Assembly (NCBI RefSeq): GCF_000526995.1
Contig: NZ_AZUI01000001.1
Coordinates: 5,932,001-5,996,000 of the forward strand
DNA length: 64,000 bases
DNA from: Lacrimispora indolis DSM 755
GTDB taxonomy: Bacteria; Bacillota; Clostridia; Lachnospirales; Lachnospiraceae
Direction: 5' to 3'
Part shown: positions 47,981-56,425 of the stretch, piece by piece
How the letters are laid out: each line of letters begins with the position of its first letter
Numbering within the stretch: the first letter of the stretch is position 1
Program-made: the position numbers and the translations under genes
The notes under the pieces: generated by a model
Told to the model about the DNA's origin: nothing
Databases searched by the model: none
The model's input: the letters and a program-made list of their open reading frames with translations, nothing else

Positions 47981-47983
47981 TGC

Positions 47984-49003
47984 TTATCTCCTTCCTTGTC
48001 TCTTTCTGAACACATCAGCCACCACGAACAGGATGACCAAAGCCTGCAAAATGTATATTACAGCAACCGGTATCTTGGTAAACATCTGAATGGCATTTCC
48101 TCCGCTTCGGAGGGCTCCGAACAAAATGGAAGAAAACAGGATTCCTGCCGCTCCGTTATTTCCCAGGAGAGAAACTGCAATGCCGTCAAAGCCATAGCCC
48201 GCGGACAGTCCTGCAATCAGCTTGTGCTGAACTCCCATAACCTCCATACAGCCGGCCAGGCCTCCCAGGCCCCCTGCCACGAACATGGACAGGAATACTG
48301 TCTTTTTAACGGAAATCCCACCATAACGGGCCACTTCGCTGCTGGAGCCTACCATGCTCATTTCGTATCCCTTGGAGGTGTACCTCCAGAACAGGAAATA
48401 TACAGCCAGGGCCAGTAAAGCCACCAGCAGGCCGATATTTAACTGGGTTTTGGGAATTAAGTTCATCAGTTGGGCCGACGGCTGGATGCTGTCCGTCTGA
48501 GGGTAGGCTCCTTTTGCTTCCTGAATGGGACCGTTCACCATATATGAGGTGAAATAAATGGCCGCATAGTTCAGCATGACCGTAGTGATCATCTCATTGG
48601 AGCCAAACCGGTTTTTCAGAAAGCCGGCCAGGCCTCCCCATAACCCTCCTCCCAGAAATCCGCAAAAGAGGCTGAGAGGAATGTGAAGCAGGGGCGGAAG
48701 CTTTAAAAAAACTGCAGGACAGACCGCAAACAACGCTCCCATATAAAGCTGGCCTTCAATACCGATGTTGATCAGACCGCATTTATAGGCAAAGCCATAG
48801 CTCATTCCTACAAAGATCAAGGTAGTGGCCTTAACCAGTGTCAAGGCGATTGCTCTCTGAGTTCCCAAGGAGCCTTCAAGCATAACCAGATAAACTTCCC
48901 CGGGATCCTCCCCTACCAGAAATATGACAACAGCTCCTATGAGCAGCGCCAGCACAATGGATAAAATTGGTTTTGATATGGATTTTAATATTTTCATTCC
49001 CAT
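47984..49003 (-). CDS. BMP-type ABC transporter permease (YufP-like)
   Basis: 339 residues. It has NIGIEGQLYMGALFA, GSNEMITTVMLNYAA, YTSKGYEMSMVGSSSEVARY and GFDGIAVSLLGNNGAAG, the standard marks of YufP/RbsC-like nucleoside permeases. It is the first gene of the operon that continues through the binding proteins, ATPase, amidohydrolase and molybdenum hydroxylases. A structured leader and a palindrome lie upstream at 49027-49133. Two close ATGs exist (49003 and 48997). Confidence 0.93.
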   Translation of the reverse strand: MGMKILKSISKPILSIVLALLIGAVVIFLVGEDPGEVYLVMLEGSLGTQRAIALTLVKATTLIFVGMSYGFAYKCGLINIGIEGQLYMGALFAVCPAVFLKLPPLLHIPLSLFCGFLGGGLWGGLAGFLKNRFGSNEMITTVMLNYAAIYFTSYMVNGPIQEAKGAYPQTDSIQPSAQLMNLIPKTQLNIGLLVALLALAVYFLFWRYTSKGYEMSMVGSSSEVARYGGISVKKTVFLSMFVAGGLGGLAGCMEVMGVQHKLIAGLSAGYGFDGIAVSLLGNNGAAGILFSSILFGALRSGGNAIQMFTKIPVAVIYILQALVILFVVADVFRKRQGRR

Positions 49004-49026
49004 TTCCTCTCTCCATGAAATAAAAA

Positions 49027-49107
49027 ATCCTTACTGCATTTATCCTTTCAGACCGTCCTGAAAACAGAGTACGGCATTCTGATTAAATGGATAAATGAGA
49101 TAAGGAT
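49027..49107 (-). promoter_or_regulatory. Structured leader of the BMP transporter operon, riboswitch-like
   Basis: On the minus strand ATCCTTA..CATTTATCC (49107-49089) pairs with GGATAAATG..TAAGGAT (49045-49027), 16 of 19 positions. The outer stem encloses two small hairpins: CAGA/TCTG with loop ATGCCGTAC, and TTTCAG/CTGAAA with loop GACGGT. The loops are complementary (GCCGT with ACGGT, four Watson-Crick pairs and one wobble), so they could kiss. The outer stem is followed by six U residues, as in a terminator. The layout recalls purine riboswitches, but the purine core consensus is absent. Confidence 0.4.
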
Positions 49108-49112
49108 TTACG

Positions 49113-49133
49113 AATTACATCAGTGATGTAATT
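49113..49133. promoter_or_regulatory. 21-bp palindrome upstream of the BMP transporter operon
   Basis: AATTACATCA G TGATGTAATT: two perfect 10-bp arms about one base, 110 bases before the permease start. It is probably an operator for a dimeric regulator; the protein is unknown. Confidence 0.5.
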
Positions 49134-49162
49134 TACGGCTAACAAATCTACCTGTATTTAAT

Positions 49163-49203
49163 TAAAAAAACGAGGGCGGAAACATTTCTGTTAACGCCCT
49201 CGT
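49163..49203 (-). terminator. Terminator after ygeY
   Basis: On the minus strand ACGAGGGCG (49203-49195) pairs with CGCCCTCGT (49178-49170), with an inner AACA/TGTT stem, followed by TTTTTTT. It starts 34 bases past the ygeY stop. An outer ACCTGTA/TACAGGT pair (49210-49204 with 49156-49150) encloses the U-tract. Confidence 0.85.
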
Positions 49204-49236
49204 TACAGGTAAAATACCATATGTAAATCCCAATTG

Positions 49237-50439
49237 TCAAATATTTTTTTTGGTTTCATCAAGCAAAGCCTTCATAGTCAGGTAATAACAGTCCGCAGCT
49301 TTTTTCAACTGCTGTATTTCCACATACTCGCTGATGGTATGAGCCAGACATTCTTCTGAGGGTCCAAGCCCGAGGGTCTTAATTCCCGCTTCCCCTGCAT
49401 AATGGCTTCCATTGGTACAGAAATTGTACTGGGTGATTTCAGGAGTATAACCCGCCGTCTGAAGCTCCTGGTAAACCGCCTGAACAAAATCGCTGTCCTT
49501 CTCATACAGCCAGCCTGGAAAGAAGCGCTCACCTTCTATGGGATTGCCTGTATAGCACATTTCTCTGCCAATGGCATAGGAGACTTTTGCATGAATCCAG
49601 GGATTTTCTTCCATCAGCCCTTCCAGAAGCTTTTGAATGGGTTCCAGAACGCTTTCCCTGGTTTCCCCTACCAGAAGCCGCCTGTCATAGGTGGAGCGGC
49701 AGTATTCCGGCACTACGGAGGCTCCGGGATATGGACTGGACTTGATGTCCGTCAGCTCCAGAATTCCTTTTCCAAGAACCGGATGCTCAGGAGGCTCTAA
49801 GGCCTTAATGGCCTCAATGACCTTCACCATCTGATAAACCGCATTATTTCCTTTCTCAGGATTTGCAGAATGGGCCGGAACGCCGAAGGTTTCCACCACA
49901 ATTTCCGCCCGCCCCCTCTGGCCTATTTTTAAGTTTAGCTGGGAGGCTTCGCCGATCACCACATAATCCGGCTCTGCATAAGCGCTGATCTCTCTTGCAG
50001 CCAGACCTTCAAAGCATTCTTCATGGACCACGCCTGCCACATAAATATCTCCGGCAAAATCATTTTGACAGTCCCTGGCAAAATCAGCCGCCGCACAGGC
50101 CATGGCCGCCAGAGCGCCTTTCATATCCGAAGCTCCTCTTCCATAAATTTTCCCGTCCTTTATGTCAGCACTTAAGGGAGGGGCCTGCCACTGGTCTTCC
50201 CGGGTAATGGGTACGGTATCCATGTGTCCGTCAAATAAAATCCTCTTTCCCGGACGGTTTCCCTTTATGTGTCCGATGGTGTTTCCATACCGGTCCACCG
50301 CTACCTCATGGAAGCCGTTTGACTCCATGAACTCCTTTAAGCAGTCAGAGACTTCCTTTTCCTCTCCGGAATAGCTTCTCACCCGGATCAGTTTTCTGCA
50401 TAGATCAATAACCGCATTTCCTCTTTCTTCACTCAGCAT
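49237..50439 (-). CDS. ygeY: M20 family hydrolase YgeY
   Basis: 400 residues from ATG 50439 with GAGGA upstream; the frame is open further but the upstream part overlaps the previous gene. Zinc-hydrolase marks of the ArgE/DapE/CPG2 family: RILFDGHMDTVPI, YGRGASDMKGALAAM, VVHEECFEGLAA, DYVVIGEASQLNLKIGQRGR. The pattern is that of E. coli YgeY, found in selenium-linked and purine-degrading clusters, where it is thought to cleave an acylated amine formed during ring breakdown. It is the last gene of the unit transcribed from 52867. Confidence 0.88.
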   Translation of the reverse strand: MLSEERGNAVIDLCRKLIRVRSYSGEEKEVSDCLKEFMESNGFHEVAVDRYGNTIGHIKGNRPGKRILFDGHMDTVPITREDQWQAPPLSADIKDGKIYGRGASDMKGALAAMACAAADFARDCQNDFAGDIYVAGVVHEECFEGLAAREISAYAEPDYVVIGEASQLNLKIGQRGRAEIVVETFGVPAHSANPEKGNNAVYQMVKVIEAIKALEPPEHPVLGKGILELTDIKSSPYPGASVVPEYCRSTYDRRLLVGETRESVLEPIQKLLEGLMEENPWIHAKVSYAIGREMCYTGNPIEGERFFPGWLYEKDSDFVQAVYQELQTAGYTPEITQYNFCTNGSHYAGEAGIKTLGLGPSEECLAHTISEYVEIQQLKKAADCYYLTMKALLDETKKNI

Positions 50440-50465
50440 CAGTTCATGTCCTCGTTTCTTAAATT

Positions 50466-51542
50466 TTACGGAGTGTTTCTGAAAATCGCTTTTACTGGAC
50501 ACATGGTCAGGCACAGGCCGCAGGCCCGGCACCGTTCCATATCCAAAATCATATTCCCCTCTTCGTCAAATCCCCTGGCCTCATAAGCACATGCCTTTAT
50601 GCACATATTGCATCTGGTGCAGCGGGATTTTTCAAAACCCATCTGAAAATCTGTGCCGGGCGGTTCCGGAAGATACTGATGGACCGTTCCCCGGATTTCC
50701 TTTAAAGACTGAAATCCATGGCCGGCAAGATAGCCTTCCACCCCTTTTTGCAGTTTGAAAAGGTATTCCGGTCCGTTCATAATCAGTGCGGAACAGACAC
50801 CGATATAATCCGCTCCTGCCATGACCAGTTCAATTCCATCCTGCCACTTCATCACTCCTCCCAGACCTATAATGGGCAAATGACAGACTTTCCGCAGTTC
50901 ACAGATTTTCTGTTCAATAAATGGAAGAATGGAGGAACCGGTCACCCAGCCATATCCGTCTGTACCTCCCACAAGAGGCTGCCCGGTTTCAATATCAATT
51001 CTCAACGCAGGTCCCATGGAATCACATGCCGTAAATCCATCGGCACCGGCAGCCATACAGGCCTCCGCCATTTCCAGAAAATCAGGAACATTGGGCGACA
51101 GCTTGCATAGAACAGGAATGGATACTCTCTTTTTTGCATCCCGTATCATGGGAACCAGTTCTTTTCTGTCATAGGATACCAGTTCGACCATGGGAACTCC
51201 TGTATGTTCCAGCCGTTCTAAAATCTGTGAGCTTTCCTCCAGAGTGTGTCCTACGCTGGCAATGCACACCACTCCGGCGTCCACCGCCTTTTTAAGCTCT
51301 CCATCAAGCCAGAATCCGGAGTCATAATCCGACCATTTCTCACAATTGATCAGCCCCTGCTTTTCACACCGGACCATATGGTTCACCGGGTTTACTGCCT
51401 TTTCCAGACGGATGGTTTTAGTCACCACTGCTCCGGCGCCGGTCCGGTGAAGCCGGATCATGCCTTCCGCATTATAGCTTAAGGGCCCTGATCCTACGAT
51501 AAAAGGGGACTGGAGCTCTATCCCGAATATTGATGTGTTCAT
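50466..51542 (-). CDS. Dihydropyrimidine dehydrogenase-like (PreA/DHODH family) with two [4Fe-4S] clusters
   Basis: 358 residues. The N-terminal FMN-binding barrel is of the dihydroorotate dehydrogenase type (IVGSGPLSYNAEGMIRL, VELVSYDRKE, LCKLSPNVPDF, PIIGLGGVMKWQDGIELVMA). The C-terminal ferredoxin part holds CTRCNMCIKACAYEA and CRACGLCLTMCPVKAI. The layout matches PreA, the catalytic subunit of NAD-dependent dihydropyrimidine dehydrogenase. Next to dihydropyrimidinase and YgeY it should reduce or oxidise a pyrimidine or imidazole-like ring. It overlaps the previous gene by four bases. A PreT partner is not visible. Confidence 0.88.
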   Translation of the reverse strand: MNTSIFGIELQSPFIVGSGPLSYNAEGMIRLHRTGAGAVVTKTIRLEKAVNPVNHMVRCEKQGLINCEKWSDYDSGFWLDGELKKAVDAGVVCIASVGHTLEESSQILERLEHTGVPMVELVSYDRKELVPMIRDAKKRVSIPVLCKLSPNVPDFLEMAEACMAAGADGFTACDSMGPALRIDIETGQPLVGGTDGYGWVTGSSILPFIEQKICELRKVCHLPIIGLGGVMKWQDGIELVMAGADYIGVCSALIMNGPEYLFKLQKGVEGYLAGHGFQSLKEIRGTVHQYLPEPPGTDFQMGFEKSRCTRCNMCIKACAYEARGFDEEGNMILDMERCRACGLCLTMCPVKAIFRNTP

Positions 51543-52867
51543 ACGGCTCCCTCCCGGAATTCCTTTGCAAATTCCCGCATCTCTGCGTTAATTTTCTCTT
51601 CATCCATGTTCAGAAGAATTCCTTTATCGACGAGAATTCTGCCGTTTACCACCACCCGGTCCACATAATCCCTTTTTCCGTGAACTACGATCTGGTCAAA
51701 TATATTTTCTCTTGTAACAGGAGTTAAAAACTCATCTTTTAAGACAATAAAGTCAGGATAAAAACCGGGGGTTAATTTTCCGCACCTTTTCCAGCCAAGA
51801 CATCCGGCCCCATATTCCGTAGCCATGCGAAAGACCTCCGATGCAGCCATGACCTCGGTTTTTTCCAGGGCCGCCTTATGGATTAAAAAAGCAGCCTTCA
51901 TGACGGCAAAAAAATCATTGATGTATCCATCGGTTCCAAGTCCTACCGTCAGGCCCGCCTCCAGCATGGATACAATGGGAGCAATTCCTCCTCCCACCTC
52001 GCAGTTGCTGATGGGCATATGTACGGTTTTTACCTTTTTTTCGGCCAGCAGGCTGATTTCCGAAGAATCCAGCTTCACACACTGGGAAGCCAGGGTTCTC
52101 GGTCCAAGGACTCCAAGGCTGCCGTAAATCTGGGCGGGCCGCATGTTCCTGAATGCTGCTTTTTCCGGTTCGTGCCGGCTTTCCGACAAATGAAACTGGT
52201 ACATTACGTCCATACCTTCCGCCAGCTCCATTGCCTGGCGAATAAATCCGTCGTTACAGGTAAATGTTGTATGGGTACAGACCGCCCCTTCCACCAATCC
52301 CTGCTTTTTCTTAAAATATTGCGCAGCCCTGGCATTTTCAGAAAGACAAAACTGTCCGTTGGCTTCATCAATGCGCTGGCTGCTTTCCAGGGAAACGATC
52401 CCGCGGATTCCAAGCTCTTCCAGTATTTCCCCCTGCCGGATCAGAGTATCCGGTTCACAATACGGGGCTTCCAGGGTATCGCACAATCCGGTCACGCCGC
52501 TGTGAATGAGCTCTGCCGCCGATGCCCTTGAGGTTATCTCCACAGCCTTAAAACGAATCCGGTCCTCCATATAAGGCCACCAGTAATTGCCCAGAAATGT
52601 ATCGAAGTCCGTCACACTTCCCATAACAGGAAAGCCTCTGGATAAAATTCCATATTGGTGCATATGTGCATTGATTAAGCCCGGACATACAATCTTCCCT
52701 CTGCAGTCCAGCACCCCATCCTCATCCCAGGTCCCTGTGATCCGTTCATTGGGAACAACGGAGGAAATCCTGTTATCTTCTATGAGAAACCCATGATTCT
52801 CATAAACTTCATCCGCCGACAATATGAGCCAGGAGGCTTTTACCGCAGTCATTTTATTTTTTTTCAT
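51539..52867 (-). CDS. ssnA: Amidohydrolase, SsnA-like
   Basis: 442 residues. Amidohydrolase motifs: INAHMHQYGILSRG (HxH), YQFHLSESRHE, the TVHMPISNCEVGGGIAP region and the Asp in VGLGTDGYINDF. It resembles SsnA and related purine-cluster deaminases more than guanine deaminase itself. It is the first gene of a unit with the PreA-like and YgeY genes; a strong promoter lies at 52966-52994. Gene symbol by likeness and context. Confidence 0.78.
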   Translation of the reverse strand: MKKNKMTAVKASWLILSADEVYENHGFLIEDNRISSVVPNERITGTWDEDGVLDCRGKIVCPGLINAHMHQYGILSRGFPVMGSVTDFDTFLGNYWWPYMEDRIRFKAVEITSRASAAELIHSGVTGLCDTLEAPYCEPDTLIRQGEILEELGIRGIVSLESSQRIDEANGQFCLSENARAAQYFKKKQGLVEGAVCTHTTFTCNDGFIRQAMELAEGMDVMYQFHLSESRHEPEKAAFRNMRPAQIYGSLGVLGPRTLASQCVKLDSSEISLLAEKKVKTVHMPISNCEVGGGIAPIVSMLEAGLTVGLGTDGYINDFFAVMKAAFLIHKAALEKTEVMAASEVFRMATEYGAGCLGWKRCGKLTPGFYPDFIVLKDEFLTPVTRENIFDQIVVHGKRDYVDRVVVNGRILVDKGILLNMDEEKINAEMREFAKEFREGAV

Positions 52868-52900
52868 GGAACAACACCCTCTCTGACGGCAAAAAGAAAG

Positions 52901-52933
52901 AGGCGCTTTGAACCTAATGGATTCAAAACGCCT
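52901..52933 (-). promoter_or_regulatory. Hairpin in the leader of the SsnA-like gene
   Basis: AGGCG C TTTGAA at 52901-52912 pairs with TTCAAA A CGCCT at 52922-52933, a single mismatch, with a nine-base loop. On the minus strand it lies between the promoter and the gene and is followed by CTTTCTTTTTG, so it could act as an attenuator. On the plus strand it is followed by TCGTTTTTTT. Confidence 0.5.
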
Positions 52934-52965
52934 TCGTTTTTTTGTTACGTGTTTTCTTGAATGGA

Positions 52966-52994
52966 AGTATAACGAATCGGCAAAAAAATGTCAA
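52966..52994 (-). promoter_or_regulatory. Sigma-A type promoter of the ssnA-like unit
   Basis: On the minus strand TTGACA (52994-52989), 17 bases, then TATACT (52971-52966). This is a near-consensus vegetative promoter. Transcription would start near 52959, leaving a leader of about 90 bases with the hairpin at 52901-52933. Confidence 0.75.
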
Positions 52995-53004
52995 CTACTT
53001 TTTT

Positions 53005-53065
53005 TGTATATTCCCTGTATATTTACCCATTTTATTCCACTTTTTGCATATTTAATCTGTATTTT
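53005..53065. repeat. Cluster of TGTATATT-like repeats upstream of the promoter
   Basis: TGTATATT occurs at 53005-53012 and 53016-53023, with TGCATATT at 53045-53052 and TGTATTTT at 53058-53065; an inverted AATATACA lies at 53072-53079. The sites stand 10-90 bases upstream of the -35 box. They may be binding sites for a regulator of the purine genes. Confidence 0.4.
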
Positions 53066-53090
53066 CGAATAAATATACAATAATTATAAA

Positions 53091-53165
53091 TTATCAATTT
53101 GATAACAGATCCAATTCCCCTTTCTCAGACCTATAAAGCAATTTATTTTTTATCAAATTGATAAA
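53091..53165. promoter_or_regulatory. Two TTATCAA-TTGATAA palindromes
   Basis: TTATCAA T TTGATAA at 53091-53105 and TTTATCAA A TTGATAAA at 53149-53165 are perfect palindromes of the same motif, 43 bases apart. They lie about 100-170 bases upstream of the ssnA promoter, where an enhancer-binding activator such as the neighbouring sigma-54 regulator would bind. The second overlaps the terminator of that regulator gene. Confidence 0.5.
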
Positions 53166-53192
53166 AGGCTGAAAATTTCATTTCCAGCCTTT
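53164..53192 (-). terminator. Terminator after the sigma-54 regulator gene
   Basis: AAAGGCTG at 53164-53171 pairs with CAGCCTTT at 53185-53192, with further GAAA/TTTC pairing inside. On the minus strand it begins 16 bases after the regulator stop and ends in TTTTATC. Confidence 0.7.
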
Positions 53193-53207
53193 GCATAAAT
53201 AATTTTT

Positions 53208-54977
53208 TTAATTTTTTATGCCTGCAATCCCGTATTCCTCCAGCTTCCGGTACAAAGTGGCGATCCCCATGCCAAGTCTGGCGGACGCCAGCTTTTTTCC
53301 CTCCGTATGGTAACCGTAATAATCAAGAGCACGGATTATTTCCCTGCGTTCCAGTTCCTTTATCGGGGTAATGCCCACCTCCCGGCCTGGAAGGGCCATC
53401 TTATCTTTCAGCTCGCTGCCAACCATGGAAAGGTCAATTACCCCGTCTTCCCCCATCATGCTCACCATGAATTCCACACAGTTTTCCAATTCCCTCACAT
53501 TTCCCGGCCAGTCATATTCCTTCAGGCATTCCATGACCTCAGGAGCGATCCTGGTCAGCTTTTTACCAAACAGCCGGCAATAACGGGCGCTGAAATGGCG
53601 CACAAATTGAGGGATTTCTTCCGTCCTCTCTCGCAGCGGCGTCATGACAATGGGAATCACATTCAGGCGGTAGTACAAATCCCGGCGAAACTTTCTAAGC
53701 CGGATCATTTCATTTAAATCCCGGTTGGTTGCCGCAATGATGCGCACATCCACCTGGATTTCATGGTTAGATCCGACTCTTGTTATCACATGCTCCTGAA
53801 TGGCCCGCAGCAGCTTTCCCTGAAGGTGGATGGGCAGGTCCCCGATTTCATCCAGGAAAATGATTCCTCCGTTTGCCAGCTCAAATTTCCCCATTCGTCC
53901 GTTGGGATCTGCTCCCGAAAAAGCGCCTTTCACATATCCAAACAGCTCATATTCCATGGTGCTGTCGGGAATGGCCCCGCAATGAATCGTAATGAACCTC
54001 TCCTTGTTTCGTTTTCCCCTTCTCCAGATGGAGGTTGCAGCCACCTCTTTTCCGGTTCCGCTTTCGCCTGTGATCAACACCGTGGTGCCTGCATCCGCAA
54101 TCTTTTCAATGTATTCCTTCAACTGTCTGGTGGACTGACTGTCTCCGATCAGCTGCTCCGGAGCTTTGATGCTGCTTAACTGGGTGATTTCATATATTTC
54201 ATCCTGCAATACCTTAATATCATGGAATATGAGCATGGTCCCATAAGGAGCCTGTCCCACCTGCGCCTGATAACAGGTGCCAAATACGGTATAGATGGAT
54301 CCGTTCACCAAAAGCTTGTACTCCTTCTGATGGTTCATCTCATCTCCGGTCTCCTGGATTTCCACCTTCACAAACTTTTCCAGCTCTTCTGACTTTTCCA
54401 GCTTTAAAAGCCTTTCCGCCTCCTCATTGGCAGAGGTGATCCTGTTATGTCCATCTAACACCAGGATGCCCTGGCTGACCCGGTTGACCATCTCATGAAG
54501 CATGCCGTTAAGGGCACGGTTCCGTTCTGATTCTAAATGTTCCTTTGCCGCTGATGCCACAAGGCCCGCGATCTGGCGCAGAAATTCCAGATAAATGGTA
54601 AGCCTGGGCTGGATCAGTTCCTTCTGCTCCTGAGTCATACACACCATTCCGATCACACCGATCACCATATCATCCATCAGAATGGGAGCTGATATCTCAT
54701 AAGTTTCATTGCAGCGGTGACAGCGGGGGCAGTCCGTACACAGCGGATGCTCTCCCGGATTTTCAACCACAATCTGACGCTTGGTGCGCATGACCTGGTT
54801 AAAGACAAATGCAGTCTCCCCTACATAGACATCTATCTCCGGCTCAAAAAATCCGGTTCCCGCAATCCGCAGGCAATCGGAATCCACAATTACAATATCC
54901 ATATTTACCATTTGAGACAGTATTTTCCCATACTGGACAACTGTATCCTGAATCTTTTTCAAATAACTCAACGACAT
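53208..54977 (-). CDS. Sigma-54-dependent transcriptional activator (PAS, AAA+, Fis-type HTH)
   Basis: 589 residues. The N-terminal sensor region (1 to about 150) has a Cys-rich patch (PLCTDCPRCHRCNETYEIS) that could bind a metal or cluster, then a PAS domain (about 165-275; GILVLDGHNRITSANEEAE). The AAA+ domain has Walker A ITGESGTGKEVAATS, the sigma-54 contact loop GAFSGADPNGRMGK (Ser in place of the usual Thr), and GGIIFLDEIGDLP. A C-terminal Fis-type HTH ends it (LASARLGMGIATLYRKLEEY). It follows dihydropyrimidinase by 18 bases. It resembles E. coli YgeV in kind and position and probably controls the purine genes. No sigma-54 promoter consensus was found nearby. Confidence 0.93.
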   Translation of the reverse strand: MSLSYLKKIQDTVVQYGKILSQMVNMDIVIVDSDCLRIAGTGFFEPEIDVYVGETAFVFNQVMRTKRQIVVENPGEHPLCTDCPRCHRCNETYEISAPILMDDMVIGVIGMVCMTQEQKELIQPRLTIYLEFLRQIAGLVASAAKEHLESERNRALNGMLHEMVNRVSQGILVLDGHNRITSANEEAERLLKLEKSEELEKFVKVEIQETGDEMNHQKEYKLLVNGSIYTVFGTCYQAQVGQAPYGTMLIFHDIKVLQDEIYEITQLSSIKAPEQLIGDSQSTRQLKEYIEKIADAGTTVLITGESGTGKEVAATSIWRRGKRNKERFITIHCGAIPDSTMEYELFGYVKGAFSGADPNGRMGKFELANGGIIFLDEIGDLPIHLQGKLLRAIQEHVITRVGSNHEIQVDVRIIAATNRDLNEMIRLRKFRRDLYYRLNVIPIVMTPLRERTEEIPQFVRHFSARYCRLFGKKLTRIAPEVMECLKEYDWPGNVRELENCVEFMVSMMGEDGVIDLSMVGSELKDKMALPGREVGITPIKELERREIIRALDYYGYHTEGKKLASARLGMGIATLYRKLEEYGIAGIKN

Positions 54978-54995
54978 CCGGAAATCCCCTCATTT

Positions 54996-56366
54996 CTATC
55001 TGCTGATCTCTCTTTTTAAAAATCTTCCTCCTGGTTCCTCCTGTACAAGCTTCCCTTCCTTTACAACAATCTGACCTCTCAGCAACACATGCCTGATTTT
55101 CTTTTTCACCCAAAAGCCTTCATAGGGCGTATAATCCACTTGCTGATTCTGGGTATCCGCAGAGATCATGTGTGGGAAATCCGTTTTTACAACCATAAGA
55201 TCTCCGTCACTTCCCACCCCAATCACTCCCTTGCGGGGGTATAGCCCAAAAATCCTGGCCGGATTTTCAGCCGTTGCCCTGGCAATCATCCACGGACTCA
55301 GCCCCTGCTGCTCTCCGTAATGAAGCATCAGTTCCATACGGTGCTCAACTCCCGGTATTCCGTTGGGAATTCTGGTAAAATACCCTTTCCCAAGGTGTTT
55401 ATGAGTTTTATAAAAGAAAGAACAATGATCCGTGGAAACCGTATCCAGCACTCCTTCCCTAAGCCCCTGCCACAATGCGGGCTGGTTATCCTTTTTCCGC
55501 AAAGGCGGTGAAAGCACATATTTTGCACTATCAAACCCCGGCAGTTCATAACAGGATTCATCCAGAAGAAGATATTGAGGACACGTCTCCCCGTAAATGT
55601 GCACCCCCCGTTCCTTTGCCCGGCCTATGGCCTGTTTTGCCTCCCCTGTGCTCACATGGACAATATAGACCCTGGCACCGGTCATTTCCGCAAAATCAAT
55701 GACTCTGGACACAGCTTCCTTTTCCACCAAATCAGGTCTGGACAACGGATGGCTGCGAATATTATCTGGATTCTTTTTTAAATATTTCTTCTGCAGATAC
55801 TCCAATACTTCTCCATTTTCACAATGCACACAAAGAATCGCTCCCGTCTCTTTGATACACTCCATCATAGGATACAGCTCTTTGTCACGGACCCCTATGC
55901 TGTCCTGGTAAGCCGTATAAGCTTTAAAAGAGGTGATCCCCTGCCGGATCATGGAGCGGATCTGTTCTCCTGTCCCTTCCTTCCATTCCGGAACTGTCAT
56001 ATGGAATCCAAAATCACAGAAGGACCGGCCGTCTGCTTTCTCATGCCAGAGGTCCAGGCCATCCTGCATCCTCTCTCCCCTCTGAAATTCTGCAAAATCA
56101 AGTATGGTTGTGGTTCCCCCCATGATTGCCGCTCTGGTTCCGAAAAAAAAATCATCGGAGGTCTTACACTCTGCTGCCGGCATGTCAAAATGGGTATGGG
56201 CATCAATTCCTCCCGGCATCACCATACATCCGGATGCGTCTACGGATTCTTCTCCCTCCTCCAGGCTTATATTCTCTTTAATTTCCACAATTACGCCATC
56301 TTTTACCCTGATATCCGCTCTTTTTTCCCTGGCTTCCATAACCACGGTTCCGCCTTTGACAATCAT
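54996..56366 (-). CDS. Dihydropyrimidinase/hydantoinase
   Basis: 456 residues, normal length. Metal and catalytic motifs: GGIDAHTHFDMPAAE, the carbamylated Lys in ITSFKAYTAYQD, LCVHCENGEVLEYLQ, IVHVSTGEAKQAI and the Asp in DTVSTDHCSFFYK. It opens the ring of dihydropyrimidines or hydantoin-like products. It is co-transcribed with the sigma-54 regulator. In the yge-type purine clusters this position is held by HyuA. AAGGAGG precedes the ATG. Confidence 0.92.
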   Translation of the reverse strand: MIVKGGTVVMEAREKRADIRVKDGVIVEIKENISLEEGEESVDASGCMVMPGGIDAHTHFDMPAAECKTSDDFFFGTRAAIMGGTTTILDFAEFQRGERMQDGLDLWHEKADGRSFCDFGFHMTVPEWKEGTGEQIRSMIRQGITSFKAYTAYQDSIGVRDKELYPMMECIKETGAILCVHCENGEVLEYLQKKYLKKNPDNIRSHPLSRPDLVEKEAVSRVIDFAEMTGARVYIVHVSTGEAKQAIGRAKERGVHIYGETCPQYLLLDESCYELPGFDSAKYVLSPPLRKKDNQPALWQGLREGVLDTVSTDHCSFFYKTHKHLGKGYFTRIPNGIPGVEHRMELMLHYGEQQGLSPWMIARATAENPARIFGLYPRKGVIGVGSDGDLMVVKTDFPHMISADTQNQQVDYTPYEGFWVKKKIRHVLLRGQIVVKEGKLVQEEPGGRFLKREISR

Positions 56367-56425
56367 CTCTTCTGCCTCCTTATTCCTGCAGTTTTCTTAC
56401 GGCTTCTGTGCTTTTTCATAAAATA

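Noticed and set aside
52868..53207. Sigma-54 promoter for the ssnA-like unit
   Set aside because: No TGGCAC-N5-TTGC match was found on the minus strand; a sigma-A type promoter is much clearer.
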